The notes: generated by a model from the sequence alone, not told the origin. A stretch of 64,000 bases of DNA from Microbacterium murale (GCF_014635185.1 NZ_BMCM01000001.1:1054001-1118000), one strand, 5' to 3'; positions 1 through 9,694 are shown, counted from the first letter of the stretch. Numbers and translations: made by a program.

Positions 1-22
1 CGGTGTTCTGTAGAGTAGCAGG

Positions 23-625
23 ATGAACGCCGTTCCTGCATCCGCCCGAAACGACCGAACCGGCGTCGTCGACGCGGCGATGCGCGTGCTGGGCGAGAAC
101 GGCCTGCCGGGGCTGTCGATGCGGCGGATCGCCGACGTGCTCGATGTGCAGGTCAGTGCGCTGTACTGGCACTTCCCGAACAAGCAGACCCTGCTCGCCG
201 CCGTGAGTGAGCGGATCGTCGCGCTGAACAACAAGACTCCGGATGCTGCGCCCGACCTCGCCGCCATCGCGACGACGCTGCGCGAGAGGTTGCTCGCCCA
301 CCGCGACGGCGCCGAGCTGGTGTCGAGCTCACTGGCGCTCGGACTGCTCGAACTGCCGAGCCGAGCGCAGCTGGAGAAGGCCGCGCTCGCCGCAGGACTG
401 GATGCGACGTCCGCGGGCATCGCGGCGGACACCATCGTGCACTACGTGATCGGCTTCACGTTCTACGAGCAGCAGCGCGTTCACGCCGCTGTGGTCGGGG
501 CTGTGGATGCTTCGGCCGATCTCACACCCGTGCAGGTCGGGGACCGGGTCGACGCCTTCGATGCCGGGCTGAAGATGGTGGTCGCCGGTGTGCGGTCAGC
601 CGCCGGTGCGCATAGAAGTCGTTGA
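23..625 (+). CDS. TetR-family transcriptional regulator
   Basis: A 200-residue one-component repressor. The N-terminal helix-turn-helix (about residues 15-60) has the family pattern GLSMRRIADVLDVQVSALYW followed by HFPNK, and the rest is a helical ligand-binding domain. The TetR-like spacing and the C-terminal region suggest the tetracycline-repressor-like subgroup, but no ligand can be inferred. It begins only 22 bases into the window, so its own promoter and any divergent target lie mostly outside. It converges on the PIN toxin gene, with stops 3 bases apart. The family assignment is secure; the target is unknown. Confidence 0.88.
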   Translation: MNAVPASARNDRTGVVDAAMRVLGENGLPGLSMRRIADVLDVQVSALYWHFPNKQTLLAAVSERIVALNNKTPDAAPDLAAIATTLRERLLAHRDGAELVSSSLALGLLELPSRAQLEKAALAAGLDATSAGIAADTIVHYVIGFTFYEQQRVHAAVVGAVDASADLTPVQVGDRVDAFDAGLKMVVAGVRSAAGAHRSR

Positions 626-628
626 CCT

Positions 629-1057
629 TCAACGGCGACTGGCCGTGTCCCACGGGCTGACGAGATCAATGCCCGTGCCGACGAAGTCGGTGAGGTTGCG
701 CGTGGCAAGCGTTCCGCCGGACACCGCGGCGATGGCCGCGATCTGCGCATCGGCGATGCTGATGGGCGTTCCAGCGGCGGTGCGTGCCGCGATGACGGCT
801 CCGTACTCGAGAGCTACGGCCGTGGTGAACGAGAGGATGCGCTCCTCGAAGCCGTCCAGCGCGAGTTGGAATGCTTCTGCAAGGCGATCCCGGCGAGCGC
901 CCGTCGGGAGCAGTGCGATTCCGGCCGCGATCTCGCCGACGGTGATCGTCGTGGTCCAGATCTCTCCACGCGGAATCTCATCGAGCCAGGCGACGACGTC
1001 CGGATTCGGCTCCGCGCGCATCAGCTCGGAGATCACGTTCGTGTCGAGGATGATCAC
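629..1057 (-). CDS. PIN-domain toxin (VapC/FitB-like ribonuclease)
   Basis: A 142-residue PIN-domain protein beginning MIILDTNVISELM, with the first acidic residue (Asp5) and Asn7 of the PIN active site, Glu12, and a later conserved Asp in SIADAQIAAIAAV. The C-terminal TRNLTDF is also typical of VapC/FitB toxins, which cleave RNA with Mg2+ as part of type II toxin-antitoxin modules. It starts inside the 3' end of the upstream antitoxin gene (4-base overlap), the normal translational coupling of such pairs. All expected acidic positions appear intact, so the toxin is probably functional. Its RNA target cannot be predicted. Confidence 0.88.
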   Translation of the reverse strand: MIILDTNVISELMRAEPNPDVVAWLDEIPRGEIWTTTITVGEIAAGIALLPTGARRDRLAEAFQLALDGFEERILSFTTAVALEYGAVIAARTAAGTPISIADAQIAAIAAVSGGTLATRNLTDFVGTGIDLVSPWDTASRR

Positions 1058-1290
1058 GTCAGATCGACGGGCTCGGAGAACTCGGTGCGTGCGGGAATCT
1101 CAGGAGCACCGGCACCAGCGAAGGTTGTCGTAAGGAAGCTGCCGAAGCCGCGGTCGTTCTCGGTGCCCTTCGCCGCGGCAGTCAGAATGGAGCGAACCTC
1201 GGCCTCCATCGATCGGCCCTCTCGTGCCGCGCGCAGCTTGAGCGCACGCACGATACGTTCGTCGAGCCCGCGCACTGTGATCGTCGACAT
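1054..1290 (-). CDS. FitA-like ribbon-helix-helix antitoxin
   Basis: A 78-residue protein beginning MSTITVRGLDERIVRALKLRAA, followed by REGRSMEAEVRSIL. This is the short beta-strand plus two helices of FitA/VapB ribbon-helix-helix antitoxins that bind their own promoter. The C-terminal tail (about residues 48-78) would wrap the toxin. I chose the start at 1290 because AGGAG lies 6-7 bases upstream; an in-frame ATG at 1326 would add 12 residues without a ribosome site. It overlaps the PIN toxin gene by 4 bases, so the two form one operon and one toxin-antitoxin module. Confidence 0.85.
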   Translation of the reverse strand: MSTITVRGLDERIVRALKLRAAREGRSMEAEVRSILTAAAKGTENDRGFGSFLTTTFAGAGAPEIPARTEFSEPVDLT

Positions 1291-1532
1291 GGTGTCTCCT
1301 GACGGCATTGCTGTCATTGCTGTCACAAGTTTACCTCCAGACGGGTCGTCGGGCGACTGTATCGAGTCACGTCACCGCGCTGGATGACCTGTGGATAACG
1401 CGACCCGGATCTGATTGAGCGCTGCGCTGGATAGATCGTCGCCATAGCAGCATCCGCTGCGCACGCAAGGGGGTTATCGGTCCACCTGGGCCGTCGTAAG
1501 AAGGAGTGTGGAACAAGACGTAAGGAGACGCC

Positions 1533-1772
1533 ATGGCTGCAGGTGACATCGAGACGTTCCGCCGGGATGGGTTGTGGTTCAACCGCATCGAGGGCGAATC
1601 GCGCACCCTCGGACCCGGGTTCGAGAAGGAGAAGGAGGCGATCGTCGCGGGGCGGGAAGCCGCCGTCGCCAGGCAGGTCGATCACAATCTGAAGTTCTCC
1701 GAGGGCCCGACGGATGACATCGCGGCCTACGGCACGAACCCCCGCGACGTCACCCCAAATGGAATCGGCTGA
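1533..1772 (+). CDS. DUF2188-like small protein
   Basis: A 79-residue protein starting MAAGDIETFRRDGLWFNRIEGESR. A basic/aromatic strand is followed by a helix with EAIVAGREAA and then a region resembling the 'H-x-x-H-x-x-D-G' end of DUF2188 proteins (small stress-associated proteins of unknown role). A good ribosome site (TAAGGAGACGCC) precedes the ATG. Its 3' end overlaps the probable start of the next gene by 14 bases, so the two may be cotranscribed. The function is unknown, and the family link rests on pattern resemblance only. Confidence 0.7.
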   Translation: MAAGDIETFRRDGLWFNRIEGESRTLGPGFEKEKEAIVAGREAAVARQVDHNLKFSEGPTDDIAAYGTNPRDVTPNGIG

Positions 1773-2517
1773 CCCGGCCGATCACGCGCCGGGCATGCTG
1801 CTCAAAGCGTGCGTCAACGGTGCCAGGGATGTGTCCGAGCATCCACGACTCAGTGCCGACGCGCGAGCGGTCGCGGCAGACGCCGCGGCCGCCGTTGCGG
1901 AGGGAGCGGGAGCGATCCACGTGCACCCCAAGGGCGGCGCCGGTCGCGACAGCCTCGCGGCCGGCGATGTTGCGCGGTGGCTCAGCGCGATGCGCGATGC
2001 GTGTCCTGGCGTGCCGATCGGCGCGACGACGGGGGCGTGGGCCGCGCCCGAGGTGAGGAGTCGGCTCGCCGCCATCGCCGAGTGGACGCACCTGCCGGAC
2101 TTCGCCTCAGTGAACTGGCATGAGGATGGCGCCGACGAGGTCGCCGCGCTGTTGCTGAGCCGAGGTGTGGAGGTTGAGGCAGGCGTCTGGAACGCGGAGG
2201 GTGCGGAGCTCTGGGCGCGCTCGCCTCATCGCACCGAGTGCCTGCGAGTGCTGATCGAACTGCCCGACATCCCGTCCGACGACGTGCGCGACGTGGCTGA
2301 CGATCTGATCGGGCGAGTCACGACGGCGGAGAGAACAGTGCCGGTGCTCCTTCATGGCGAACAGCGCTCGACCTGGGCGGCGTTCGACCTTGCGGCCGAG
2401 CGCCGCCTGGATACCCGGATCGGGCTGGAGGACTGCCTCTCTCTGCCCGACGGCCGCATCGCGCCGGACAACGCGGCGTTGGTCAGGGCCGCGATCGAGA
2501 GGATCGCGGCCCGGTGA
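1759..2517 (+). CDS. Beta-keto acid cleavage enzyme (BKACE, DUF849 family)
   Basis: About 252 residues in the 3-keto-5-aminohexanoate cleavage family. These Zn-dependent enzymes condense a beta-keto acid with acetyl-CoA and split it into acetoacetate and a CoA ester. The metal site appears as AIHVHPKGGAGRDSL (the HxH pair), followed by IGATTGAW, SVNWHEDGADE and a late IGLEDCL segment, all at the family's usual spacing. The start could be ATG 1759, overlapping the previous gene, or ATG 1795 (MLLKACVNGAR), where homology to the family begins; neither has a clear ribosome site. The protein is slightly short for the family (about 270-310). The substrate is unknown, and there is no pathway partner next door. 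Confidence 0.78.
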   Translation: MESADPADHAPGMLLKACVNGARDVSEHPRLSADARAVAADAAAAVAEGAGAIHVHPKGGAGRDSLAAGDVARWLSAMRDACPGVPIGATTGAWAAPEVRSRLAAIAEWTHLPDFASVNWHEDGADEVAALLLSRGVEVEAGVWNAEGAELWARSPHRTECLRVLIELPDIPSDDVRDVADDLIGRVTTAERTVPVLLHGEQRSTWAAFDLAAERRLDTRIGLEDCLSLPDGRIAPDNAALVRAAIERIAAR

Positions 2518-2531
2518 CCTTCCACGCGCCC

Positions 2532-3533
2532 TTACTGCACCGACCAACCGCCGTCGCTCGCGACGATCGCACCGTTGATGTTGACGGCGTCGTCCGACAG
2601 CAGGAATGTGATCGACGCGGCAAGCTGCTCGGCCGTCGCGACGGTCGGGATGGCCTGCTGGAACGGCGCAAGACGCGCGGACCCGGCCTCCGACATGTTC
2701 GGAGGCATCGGGATGCCGGTGGCCACGCCGCCCGGAGCGACCGAGTTCACGCGAATGCCCTTCGGCCCGTACATGAACGCCGCCGACTTCGTGACGCCGA
2801 TGATGCCGTGTTTGCTCGCCGTATAGGCATTGCCCGACGCGTTGCCGCGCAGACCCGCCTCGCTCGAGACGTTGAGGATCGCGCCGCCACCCGCAGCCTC
2901 CATCAAGGGCAGCACGGCGCGCATGAGCTTGAACGGTGCAGTGAGGTTGATCGCGATGACGCGGTCCCACACGGCATCCGGAGTCTCGCCGGCCGGCGAG
3001 AAGTCGTCGTTGATGCCGGCGACGTTCGCGAGGCCGTCGATCCTGTCTCCGGCGGCCGCGACCACGGCGTCGATGGACTCCTGCTTGGTGAGGTCGCCTG
3101 CGACCGTGACGATGTCGGCATCCGTGATTTCCGCCTTGAAGGCATCGAGCTTGTCGGCCGCGATGTCGACCGCGACGACGCGTCCGCCTTCGCGGGCGAT
3201 GCGCGATGCCGTCGCCTTGCCGATTCCGGATGCTGCGCCGGTGACGATGATCGTCTTGCCGGCGAAGCGGCCAGAGGTGGTCTTCTCGACCCAGCCGGCG
3301 GGAGCGTCGTCGGTGGGGATCTCACCGTTGTTGGCCGCACGGACGAGGTCGTCGACGACCGACTGGGCCATCGCGCCCTGGCTGAGGACGACCATCTGCT
3401 GCAGCGGCAGTCCGAGAACGGGCGTGAGGGAGTCGGCGTCGGCGCCGGCCTGGGCGAGCATGCCGCGGACGAGCTCGCCGCCGATCGGATCATTCAGCCA
3501 TTCGCCGATGGTGGAGTGTGCGGTCAGTGCCAT
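2532..3533 (-). CDS. SDR-family NAD(P)-dependent oxidoreductase with N-terminal helical extension
   Basis: A 333-residue protein. Residues about 88-333 are a classical short-chain dehydrogenase: TGAASGIG at 98-105 (nucleotide binding), NVAGIND, the ILNVSSEAG strand carrying the catalytic Ser, and YTASK as the Tyr-x-x-x-Lys active site. Residues 1-85 are an unusual helical extension (STIGEWLNDPIGGELVRGML and following) that resembles the small helical domain seen at the C-terminus of some actinobacterial GH3 glycosidases. I chose ATG 3533 because AAAGGGAGA sits just upstream. The gene is divergent from a TetR gene that probably regulates it. A truncated, nearly identical second copy lies at 47065-47597. 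The substrate is unknown. Confidence 0.85.
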   Translation of the reverse strand: MALTAHSTIGEWLNDPIGGELVRGMLAQAGADADSLTPVLGLPLQQMVVLSQGAMAQSVVDDLVRAANNGEIPTDDAPAGWVEKTTSGRFAGKTIIVTGAASGIGKATASRIAREGGRVVAVDIAADKLDAFKAEITDADIVTVAGDLTKQESIDAVVAAAGDRIDGLANVAGINDDFSPAGETPDAVWDRVIAINLTAPFKLMRAVLPLMEAAGGGAILNVSSEAGLRGNASGNAYTASKHGIIGVTKSAAFMYGPKGIRVNSVAPGGVATGIPMPPNMSEAGSARLAPFQQAIPTVATAEQLAASITFLLSDDAVNINGAIVASDGGWSVQ

Positions 3534-3573
3534 GATTCTCCCTTTCAATCGAGTTTCGCAACGGTGCGTCTAC

Positions 3574-3583
3574 TTACCTGTAA
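3574..3583. promoter_or_regulatory. Candidate TetR operator in SDR/TetR divergent region
   Basis: The 75-base gap between the divergent starts contains TTACCTGTAA, which has perfect 4-base arms TTAC/GTAA around a 2-base centre and partly extended symmetry (TAC...GTA) outside. A repressor bound here could cover both start regions. The symmetry is read directly; assignment to the adjacent TetR protein is inference. Confidence 0.4.
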
Positions 3584-3608
3584 TCGTACTCCTCGATACT
3601 CTGAAACG

Positions 3609-4178
3609 GTGCCGAGACCTCGCAGTGAGAAAGCACGCCAGGCGGTGCTGGCGGCGATGCGTCGTGCCATCTCGGCCGAGGGCTACGCCGCCGTCACGAT
3701 CGAGGGTCTCGCCGCGGAGGCCGAAGTCTCGAAGCAGACGATCTACCGGTGGTGGCCGTCGAAGGCCGCGATCCTCGGCGAAGCGCTGCTCGAGGGCTCG
3801 ATCCCCGGTGGGGACATCCGGCTGCCTGTGACCGACGACCTCGAGGCAGACCTTCGGGCTTGGTTCTCGGCGGCGTCGGTGGGGCTGGGAGAACCGGAGT
3901 CGGTCGCGCTCGCGCGTGCGCTGATCGCCGTGACGGCGACCGATCCCGATCTCGGCGCGGCTCTCAACGAGCGCTTCGCGAGCCCCATCGTCGAGTGGGT
4001 GGTCGCGCGGATCGCGGTGGCGAAGGATGCCGGAGACGTGCGAGCGGATGCTGACGCAGAAGCCATCGCGGATCAATTCGTCGCCACGGCGTCGTACGCC
4101 GCGCTGCAGGGGCGGCCGCTGACCGCGGAGCGCGTTCGTGTCACGGTCGATCTGCTGCTGCGAGGCATCGCGGCGTAG
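3609..4178 (+). CDS. TetR-family regulator, probable controller of the adjacent SDR gene
   Basis: A 189-residue regulator starting at GTG (VPRPRSEKARQAVLAAMRRA). The DNA-binding helices EGLAAEAEVSKQTIYRWWPSK (about residues 30-52) are diagnostic of TetR proteins; the C-terminal two thirds is a helical TetR_C-like domain with SVALARALIAV and DQFVATASYAALQGRPL. The same reading frame is open far upstream, but the GTG at 3609 places the protein right after the divergent promoter. By gene arrangement it most likely represses the SDR gene at 2532-3533 and itself. The inducer is unknown. Confidence 0.85.
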   Translation: MPRPRSEKARQAVLAAMRRAISAEGYAAVTIEGLAAEAEVSKQTIYRWWPSKAAILGEALLEGSIPGGDIRLPVTDDLEADLRAWFSAASVGLGEPESVALARALIAVTATDPDLGAALNERFASPIVEWVVARIAVAKDAGDVRADADAEAIADQFVATASYAALQGRPLTAERVRVTVDLLLRGIAA

Positions 4179-4209
4179 TCGGACTGCGGGAATCGGCGGT
4201 GCGACCGCC

Positions 4210-4360
4210 GCGCTTCGCTGAAGGGCTGCACGGCGTGACCGATGCCTGCGGCATGATCTTCTTCCGCCCGACACGGTCGCCGAAAAGACCGAGCACGATC
4301 GTCCCTACACAGACGCGCGATATACGCCACTCCGGACGAGGCCAGCGAGAGCGACAATCC
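4210..4360 (-). pseudogene. Remnant of an MHS/MFS-type transporter gene
   Basis: In the otherwise empty gap before dhaL, the minus strand encodes GLSLSLASSGVAYIARLC in one frame. A one-base frame change then gives VGTIVLGLFGDRVGRKKIM. Together these match the conserved region around the second and third helices of metabolite:H+ symporters (pattern FGVAYIARPxGxxxxGHFGDRxGRKK). No start, no further helices and no coherent frame follow, so this is a decayed fragment of roughly 45 codons. The motif is seen directly; the family name is inference from that motif. Confidence 0.5.
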
Positions 4361-4389
4361 TCGCCGAGCAGTGTGACCTGCGACGTGGT

Positions 4390-5015
4390 TCAGTCTTCAG
4401 GCCGGGGTTCGGCGGAATTGGCGATCTTCCAGGACTGCAGGAAGCGTAGGAACGCCGTAGCACCGGGATCTTGAAGCCCGATGCTGCGCTCCTGCAGCCA
4501 CGACGCCCTGCCTCGCCGGGACTGCAGCGCCTTCGACGTATCGACGCCGCGCTGGGCCGCCTCGATCGCGGCATCCAGGCGGCCGTCCTCGGTTTCCTGG
4601 AGCGCTTCCGCAGCCGGGAACATCGCGTCGAGGATCGTCTTCTCCCCCACCTGAGACTTTCCTCGCTGACTGATCGACTCGGCCGCGGCAAGAGCGAAGC
4701 GATTCACGTCCTCCTGCTCGATTGACGTCGCGTCTCCCCACGTGCGCGACCCGGCCAGCAGAGCTCCCGCGACGAGCGCCGCCATCGTCGACGGATTCGC
4801 GTTGGCGAACGCCTTCGCACATGCGAGCACCACCTCGGTCGGTGTCGCGCTCTCGGGCAGTTGTTCCAGCGCGTCGTCGACCGCCTTGGCGCCCAGCGAC
4901 ACGGTGATCCCCAGATCGCCGTCACCCAGCGCCTGATCGAGTTCACCGAGCTCGTCGGCATAGCCGATGAACGTTTCGAGGGTTCCGCGGACAGCCTGGT
5001 TGAGTTCGTTGCCGT

Positions 5016-5019
<4 letters not shown>
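4390..5019 (-). CDS. dhaL: Dihydroxyacetone kinase subunit DhaL (nucleotide-binding)
   Basis: A 209-residue ATP/ADP-binding subunit. The Mg2+/nucleotide signature LDQALGDGDLG places Asp28, Asp33 and Asp35 where E. coli DhaL has its three metal-binding aspartates. Later NPSTMAALVAGALLAGS and GRASWLQERSIGLQDPGA match the family's phosphate-binding and C-terminal motifs. DhaL phosphorylates the ketone held by DhaK. There is no DhaM or other PTS phosphodonor gene in the operon, so ATP is the likely donor. It overlaps dhaK by 4 bases and is the last gene of the ABC-importer operon starting near 10807. Confidence 0.9.
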
Positions 5020-6029
<1,010 letters not shown>

Positions 6030-6054
6030 GATTGCACCTTTCTCTGTGCGTAGG

Positions 6055-7146
6055 TCACGGGGCCGGGGCGTGTTCGGCTGCGGGGTCGGGAACGCGTGCT
6101 CCTCGTCGACGCCGTCGCCAGGAGAACTGATCGACGATCATCACGACGATGAGGATGATGCCCTGAGCGATCGCGTATTCATACGAAGAGAGGCGAAGTG
6201 CCGTGAATCCGCTCGAGACGATCTGCAGGGTGAGGGTGGCGAGCACGACGCCGGCGACCGACGCGAAGCCGCCGGTGGGATTCGTCCCTCCCAGCACGGC
6301 GATGACGATGACGAGGAGCACGTAGGACGCGCCATAGTCCGCGGATGCCGTCGGGTTGCGTGAGAGGAAGAGCACCCCCGCGAGTCCGGCGAGAGCGCCC
6401 CCGAGGATGTAAGTGCTCATCAGCACACGTCGACTGCGGATGCCGGAGTACTTGGCGGCTACGGGGTTGGCACCCTCCAGCTGGATCTTGCGTCCCAGCG
6501 GCGTTCTGTTCACGATGACGGCGATCAGTACGGCGATGAGTACGAAGACGAGGAACAGGGCCGGGACGGGACCGAGCGCGACACGACCGAAATCGGTGAA
6601 TGCCGAGGGAGCGCCGTACAGCGTCGATCCTCCGGTCCAGACGATCGCGATCCCGTTGAGGATCTGCATCGTGCCGAGCGTTGCAAGGATCGGAGTGATC
6701 CCCACGACTGTGATGAGTACGGCGTTGAGCAGTCCGCACAGTACGCCGACCAGCACGCCGACCAGGACGAGCGGGACGCCGAGCGCTTCTGCGAGCTGTG
6801 GGTCCTGTGCGGCCACCGCGGTGAACAACGTCGAGATGGTGATGGCGGAGAGGTTGGCGATCGCGACGAGCGAGAGATCGATGCCGCCGGTGAGCATCGC
6901 GAGCATCATGGCGATCGCGATGACGCCGATCTCGGGAGCTGCGACCATGATGTTCTGAAGATTGATCGGGTTGAGGAAGACCCGCGGATTGAGGAACGCG
7001 AAGATTGCGAAGGCGATGACGAGCGCCCCGATCATCCTGCCGGTGCCCCGGTTCGCACTCGCCCGATCGATGACATCTCGCGTCCACGATCCGACGCGAT
7101 CGTTCATGCTCCGCACCGGGTTCTGTTCTGGCGTCGAGGTGCTCAT
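6055..7146 (-). CDS. Ribose-type ABC transporter permease (second permease)
   Basis: A 363-residue inner-membrane subunit of the RbsC/BPD_transp_2 family with about 8-10 hydrophobic segments and the family hallmark LTGGIDLSLVAIANLSAI near the middle-N-terminus, plus LGTMQILNG and AVLGGTNPTGG. I placed the start at ATG 7146 (MSTSTPEQNPV), giving a 4-base ATGA overlap with the preceding permease; longer readings lack a ribosome site. It pairs with the permease at 7143-8183 as a heterodimeric channel and is energised by the ATPase at 8183-9694. Confidence 0.88.
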   Translation of the reverse strand: MSTSTPEQNPVRSMNDRVGSWTRDVIDRASANRGTGRMIGALVIAFAIFAFLNPRVFLNPINLQNIMVAAPEIGVIAIAMMLAMLTGGIDLSLVAIANLSAITISTLFTAVAAQDPQLAEALGVPLVLVGVLVGVLCGLLNAVLITVVGITPILATLGTMQILNGIAIVWTGGSTLYGAPSAFTDFGRVALGPVPALFLVFVLIAVLIAVIVNRTPLGRKIQLEGANPVAAKYSGIRSRRVLMSTYILGGALAGLAGVLFLSRNPTASADYGASYVLLVIVIAVLGGTNPTGGFASVAGVVLATLTLQIVSSGFTALRLSSYEYAIAQGIILIVVMIVDQFSWRRRRRGARVPDPAAEHAPAP

Positions 7147-8183
7147 GCTGCACCCCCGTTCGTGGACGCGAGATTCGGGTCGTCCACCGTGTGCACGCGT
7201 TTCGCCCGACGGCGCGCGGTCACGGCCTGGATGCCGACTCCGAGAATGAGCAGGATCCCGACGGCGGCGCGCAGCCACGCGCTCGGCACACCGGCGAGGA
7301 GCAGGCTGTTGTTGATGACCTGGACGAGAAGGACCCCGAGTGCGGCGCCGATCACGGAACCTCGGCCACCGAAGATGGAGGCCCCGCCGAGAACGACGGC
7401 TGCGATGATGTCGAGTTCATCGCCCACCAGATCCTGCGGGTTGGCGCTGCGACTCATGATCATGTGCGCGACCCCGGCGAGAGCGCCTAGAACGCCGACG
7501 ATCACGTACACGGTGATCTGCGTGGGTACGACGCGGAACCCCGCTCTCCGCGCGGCCTCATAGTCGCCACCTATCGCATAGAGCGACCGGCCGAACATCG
7601 AATAGCGCAGCATCCACCAGACGATCAGCGTCAATACGAGCGCGAGCAGCACCATGACGTGCAGATACGCGCGACCCCGATCGGTCGCGAAGTCGATGAC
7701 ATTCACTCCTGCCAGCGCGGCCATCGACGGGGGCAGATCGGCGTAATAACGGGAACCGACGTACGTGAACATCGCGCCGATGAACAGTCCCTGCGTGCCC
7801 AGTGTGACGATGAGGGTGGGCAGACGGAATCTCGCGATCACGACTCCGTTGATCAGCCCGAGCACGGCACCGATTCCGACGGCGGTGGCGAAGATCGCCA
7901 ACACTCCGGGATCCGTCCCCGAGCCGAGGAAGAAGCTGACCGCAGTGTAGGAGGAGAAGATCGCCACTGCGGCGAAGGACACGTCGATCCCGCCCGTGAT
8001 TATGACGATGAGCACAGCAAGCGCGAAGATCATCGGCACCGTCGCACTGCGAAGGATGGAGAAGGCGGTGTTCGCGGAGAAGAACGCCGGGCTCAGTATC
8101 GACATCATGATGACGATGACGAGCAGGACGAGCGCGAGGATCCCCTCGTTGTTCGCACCGCGGAGCCGGAGGAGGATCTGCAT
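7143..8183 (-). CDS. Ribose-type ABC transporter permease (first permease)
   Basis: A 346-residue multi-pass membrane protein of the RbsC/LsrC-LsrD class. The signature VLIVIITGGIDVSFAAVAIFSS lies after the second helix; LGTQGLFIGAMF, AIGGDYEAARRAGF and VVLGGASIFGGRGSVIGA are the usual conserved loops that contact the ATPase. Start ATG 8183 shares one base with the ATPase stop (TGATG), and the stop overlaps the next permease, so the three genes are tightly coupled. Two different permeases with one double ATPase is the layout of AI-2 and rhamnose-like importers. Confidence 0.88.
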   Translation of the reverse strand: MQILLRLRGANNEGILALVLLVIVIMMSILSPAFFSANTAFSILRSATVPMIFALAVLIVIITGGIDVSFAAVAIFSSYTAVSFFLGSGTDPGVLAIFATAVGIGAVLGLINGVVIARFRLPTLIVTLGTQGLFIGAMFTYVGSRYYADLPPSMAALAGVNVIDFATDRGRAYLHVMVLLALVLTLIVWWMLRYSMFGRSLYAIGGDYEAARRAGFRVVPTQITVYVIVGVLGALAGVAHMIMSRSANPQDLVGDELDIIAAVVLGGASIFGGRGSVIGAALGVLLVQVINNSLLLAGVPSAWLRAAVGILLILGVGIQAVTARRRAKRVHTVDDPNLASTNGGAA

Positions 8184-9694
8184 CAGGCCGCCATCCTCTC
8201 CTGGATCGTCTCGACAGTGATGTCACCGTCGGTCAGTTCGTGCGAGAGGTGCCCCTTGCCGACCACGAGGACGCGATGGCAGCACGAGACGAGTTCCGTC
8301 GCGTCATCCGAGATGACGATCACCGCCATACCCTCTGCGGCTTCAGCGCGCAGCAGGTCCAGGATCTGAGACTTCGATCCGACGTCGACGCCGACCGTCG
8401 GACCGTTGAGGATCAGGATCTTCGGATGCGTCGCGAGCCATTTCGCCAGCACGACCCGCTGTGCGTTGCCGCCGGACAACGAACGCACAGGTGCAGCCGA
8501 GGTGGGAGCGTTGATCCGCAGCCCGGAGAACAGTCGGTCGATCGTGGCGGTGATACGCCGCCGGTCAAGAGTGCGCCATGGAGTGCGACAAGAGTCGAGG
8601 GAGCTGGCGACGATGTTGTCGGCGATGGGCTTCTCAAGGAAGAGCCCCTGCGTCAGGCGGTCTTCAGGGACATAGCCGATGCCGGCGGTGATCGCATCCG
8701 CGATGGTTCGAATGAGCACCTGCACGCCGTCGACGTGGATCGTGCCCTCCTCCGCTGGCCGTACGCCGAAGATCGCCTCGGCGATCTCCGTGCGGCCGGA
8801 CCCGAGGAGCCCCGTGATGCCGAGGATCTCGCCTGATCGGACAGTGAATGAGATGTCCTGGAACGCGCCGGTGAGCGTGAGCCCATCGACCTGGAGACGC
8901 GTACGGCCCTCTCCGGGGAGTTCACTGACAGCGCGAGACTCATCGAGTTCGCGGCCCGTCATCGTCTCCGCGATCGAAGACCTCGTGAAGTCCGACGTCG
9001 CTCCGGTCGCGATGACACGTCCCGAACGCATGATGGTAAGGCGGTCCGAGATCGTCAGCACCTCGTCGAGTTTGTGGGAGACGAACACGAGTGACACCCC
9101 TCGCGCACTCAGTTTTTCTACGACGGCGAACAGCCTGGCGACCTCTGTGTGGGTGAGGGCGGTCGTGGGCTCGTCCATGATGATGATGCGCGCTTCATTG
9201 ACCAGAGCGCGGCAGATGGCGGTGAGCTGGCGGTCCGCGACGGAGAGCTCCCCCAGCTCGTCGTCCAGATCGAGGTCCAGCCCGAGTTCGTCGATGATCG
9301 CCCTGGCGCGGGGCCGGGATGCCCTGGCACGGTATATCTTCTGCCGTGCTGCGACAGCCGAGGTGAGCACGATGTTCTCCCCGACCGAAAGATTGGGGAA
9401 GAGGGAGAAGTCCTGGTAGATCACCTGGATGCCCGTTGTGATCGCCGACGTCGTGTTCATCTTCGCGTGCGAGACGCCGTCGACGATGATCTCTCCGCGG
9501 TCGGGGCGCTCCGCACCGGCGATCACTTTGATCAGGGTCGACTTGCCGCACCCGTTCTCTCCGGCGATGCAGTGCACCTCACCCGGGAGGAGATCGATGG
9601 AGACGCCGTCGAGCGCAAGCACTCCGCCGAATCTCTTCGAGATGTCACGCACGGAGAGGACGGGCCGTGCGTCGAGTTCTTGAGAGCTGCTCAT
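8183..9694 (-). CDS. Sugar ABC transporter ATP-binding protein (RbsA/MglA type, tandem ATPase)
   Basis: A 503-residue cytoplasmic protein with two fused ATPase halves. The first has Walker A GENGCGKST (45-53), Q-loop IYQDFSLFPNLS, a degenerate signature LSVADRQL and Walker B IIIMDEPTTAL. The second has an eroded Walker A GLLGSGRTE, a full signature LSGGNAQRV and ILNGPTVGVDVG with Asn instead of the usual Asp and Glu. Such asymmetry, with one weakened site, is normal for RbsA/MglA proteins. It follows the binding-protein gene after a 72-base gap with a strong hairpin. Confidence 0.9.
   Translation of the reverse strand: MSSSQELDARPVLSVRDISKRFGGVLALDGVSIDLLPGEVHCIAGENGCGKSTLIKVIAGAERPDRGEIIVDGVSHAKMNTTSAITTGIQVIYQDFSLFPNLSVGENIVLTSAVAARQKIYRARASRPRARAIIDELGLDLDLDDELGELSVADRQLTAICRALVNEARIIIMDEPTTALTHTEVARLFAVVEKLSARGVSLVFVSHKLDEVLTISDRLTIMRSGRVIATGATSDFTRSSIAETMTGRELDESRAVSELPGEGRTRLQVDGLTLTGAFQDISFTVRSGEILGITGLLGSGRTEIAEAIFGVRPAEEGTIHVDGVQVLIRTIADAITAGIGYVPEDRLTQGLFLEKPIADNIVASSLDSCRTPWRTLDRRRITATIDRLFSGLRINAPTSAAPVRSLSGGNAQRVVLAKWLATHPKILILNGPTVGVDVGSKSQILDLLRAEAAEGMAVIVISDDATELVSCCHRVLVVGKGHLSHELTDGDITVETIQERMAA

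Noticed and set aside
2514-3608. Upstream extension of the TetR frame at 3609-4178
   Set aside because: The long open frame is antisense to the SDR gene and arises from high GC content; the regulator's helix-turn-helix and start fit GTG 3609.
4073-4357. A 94-codon minus-strand open frame near the TetR end
   Set aside because: Only about 17 codons resemble a transporter and the rest overlaps the TetR gene; recorded as a pseudogene remnant instead of a gene.
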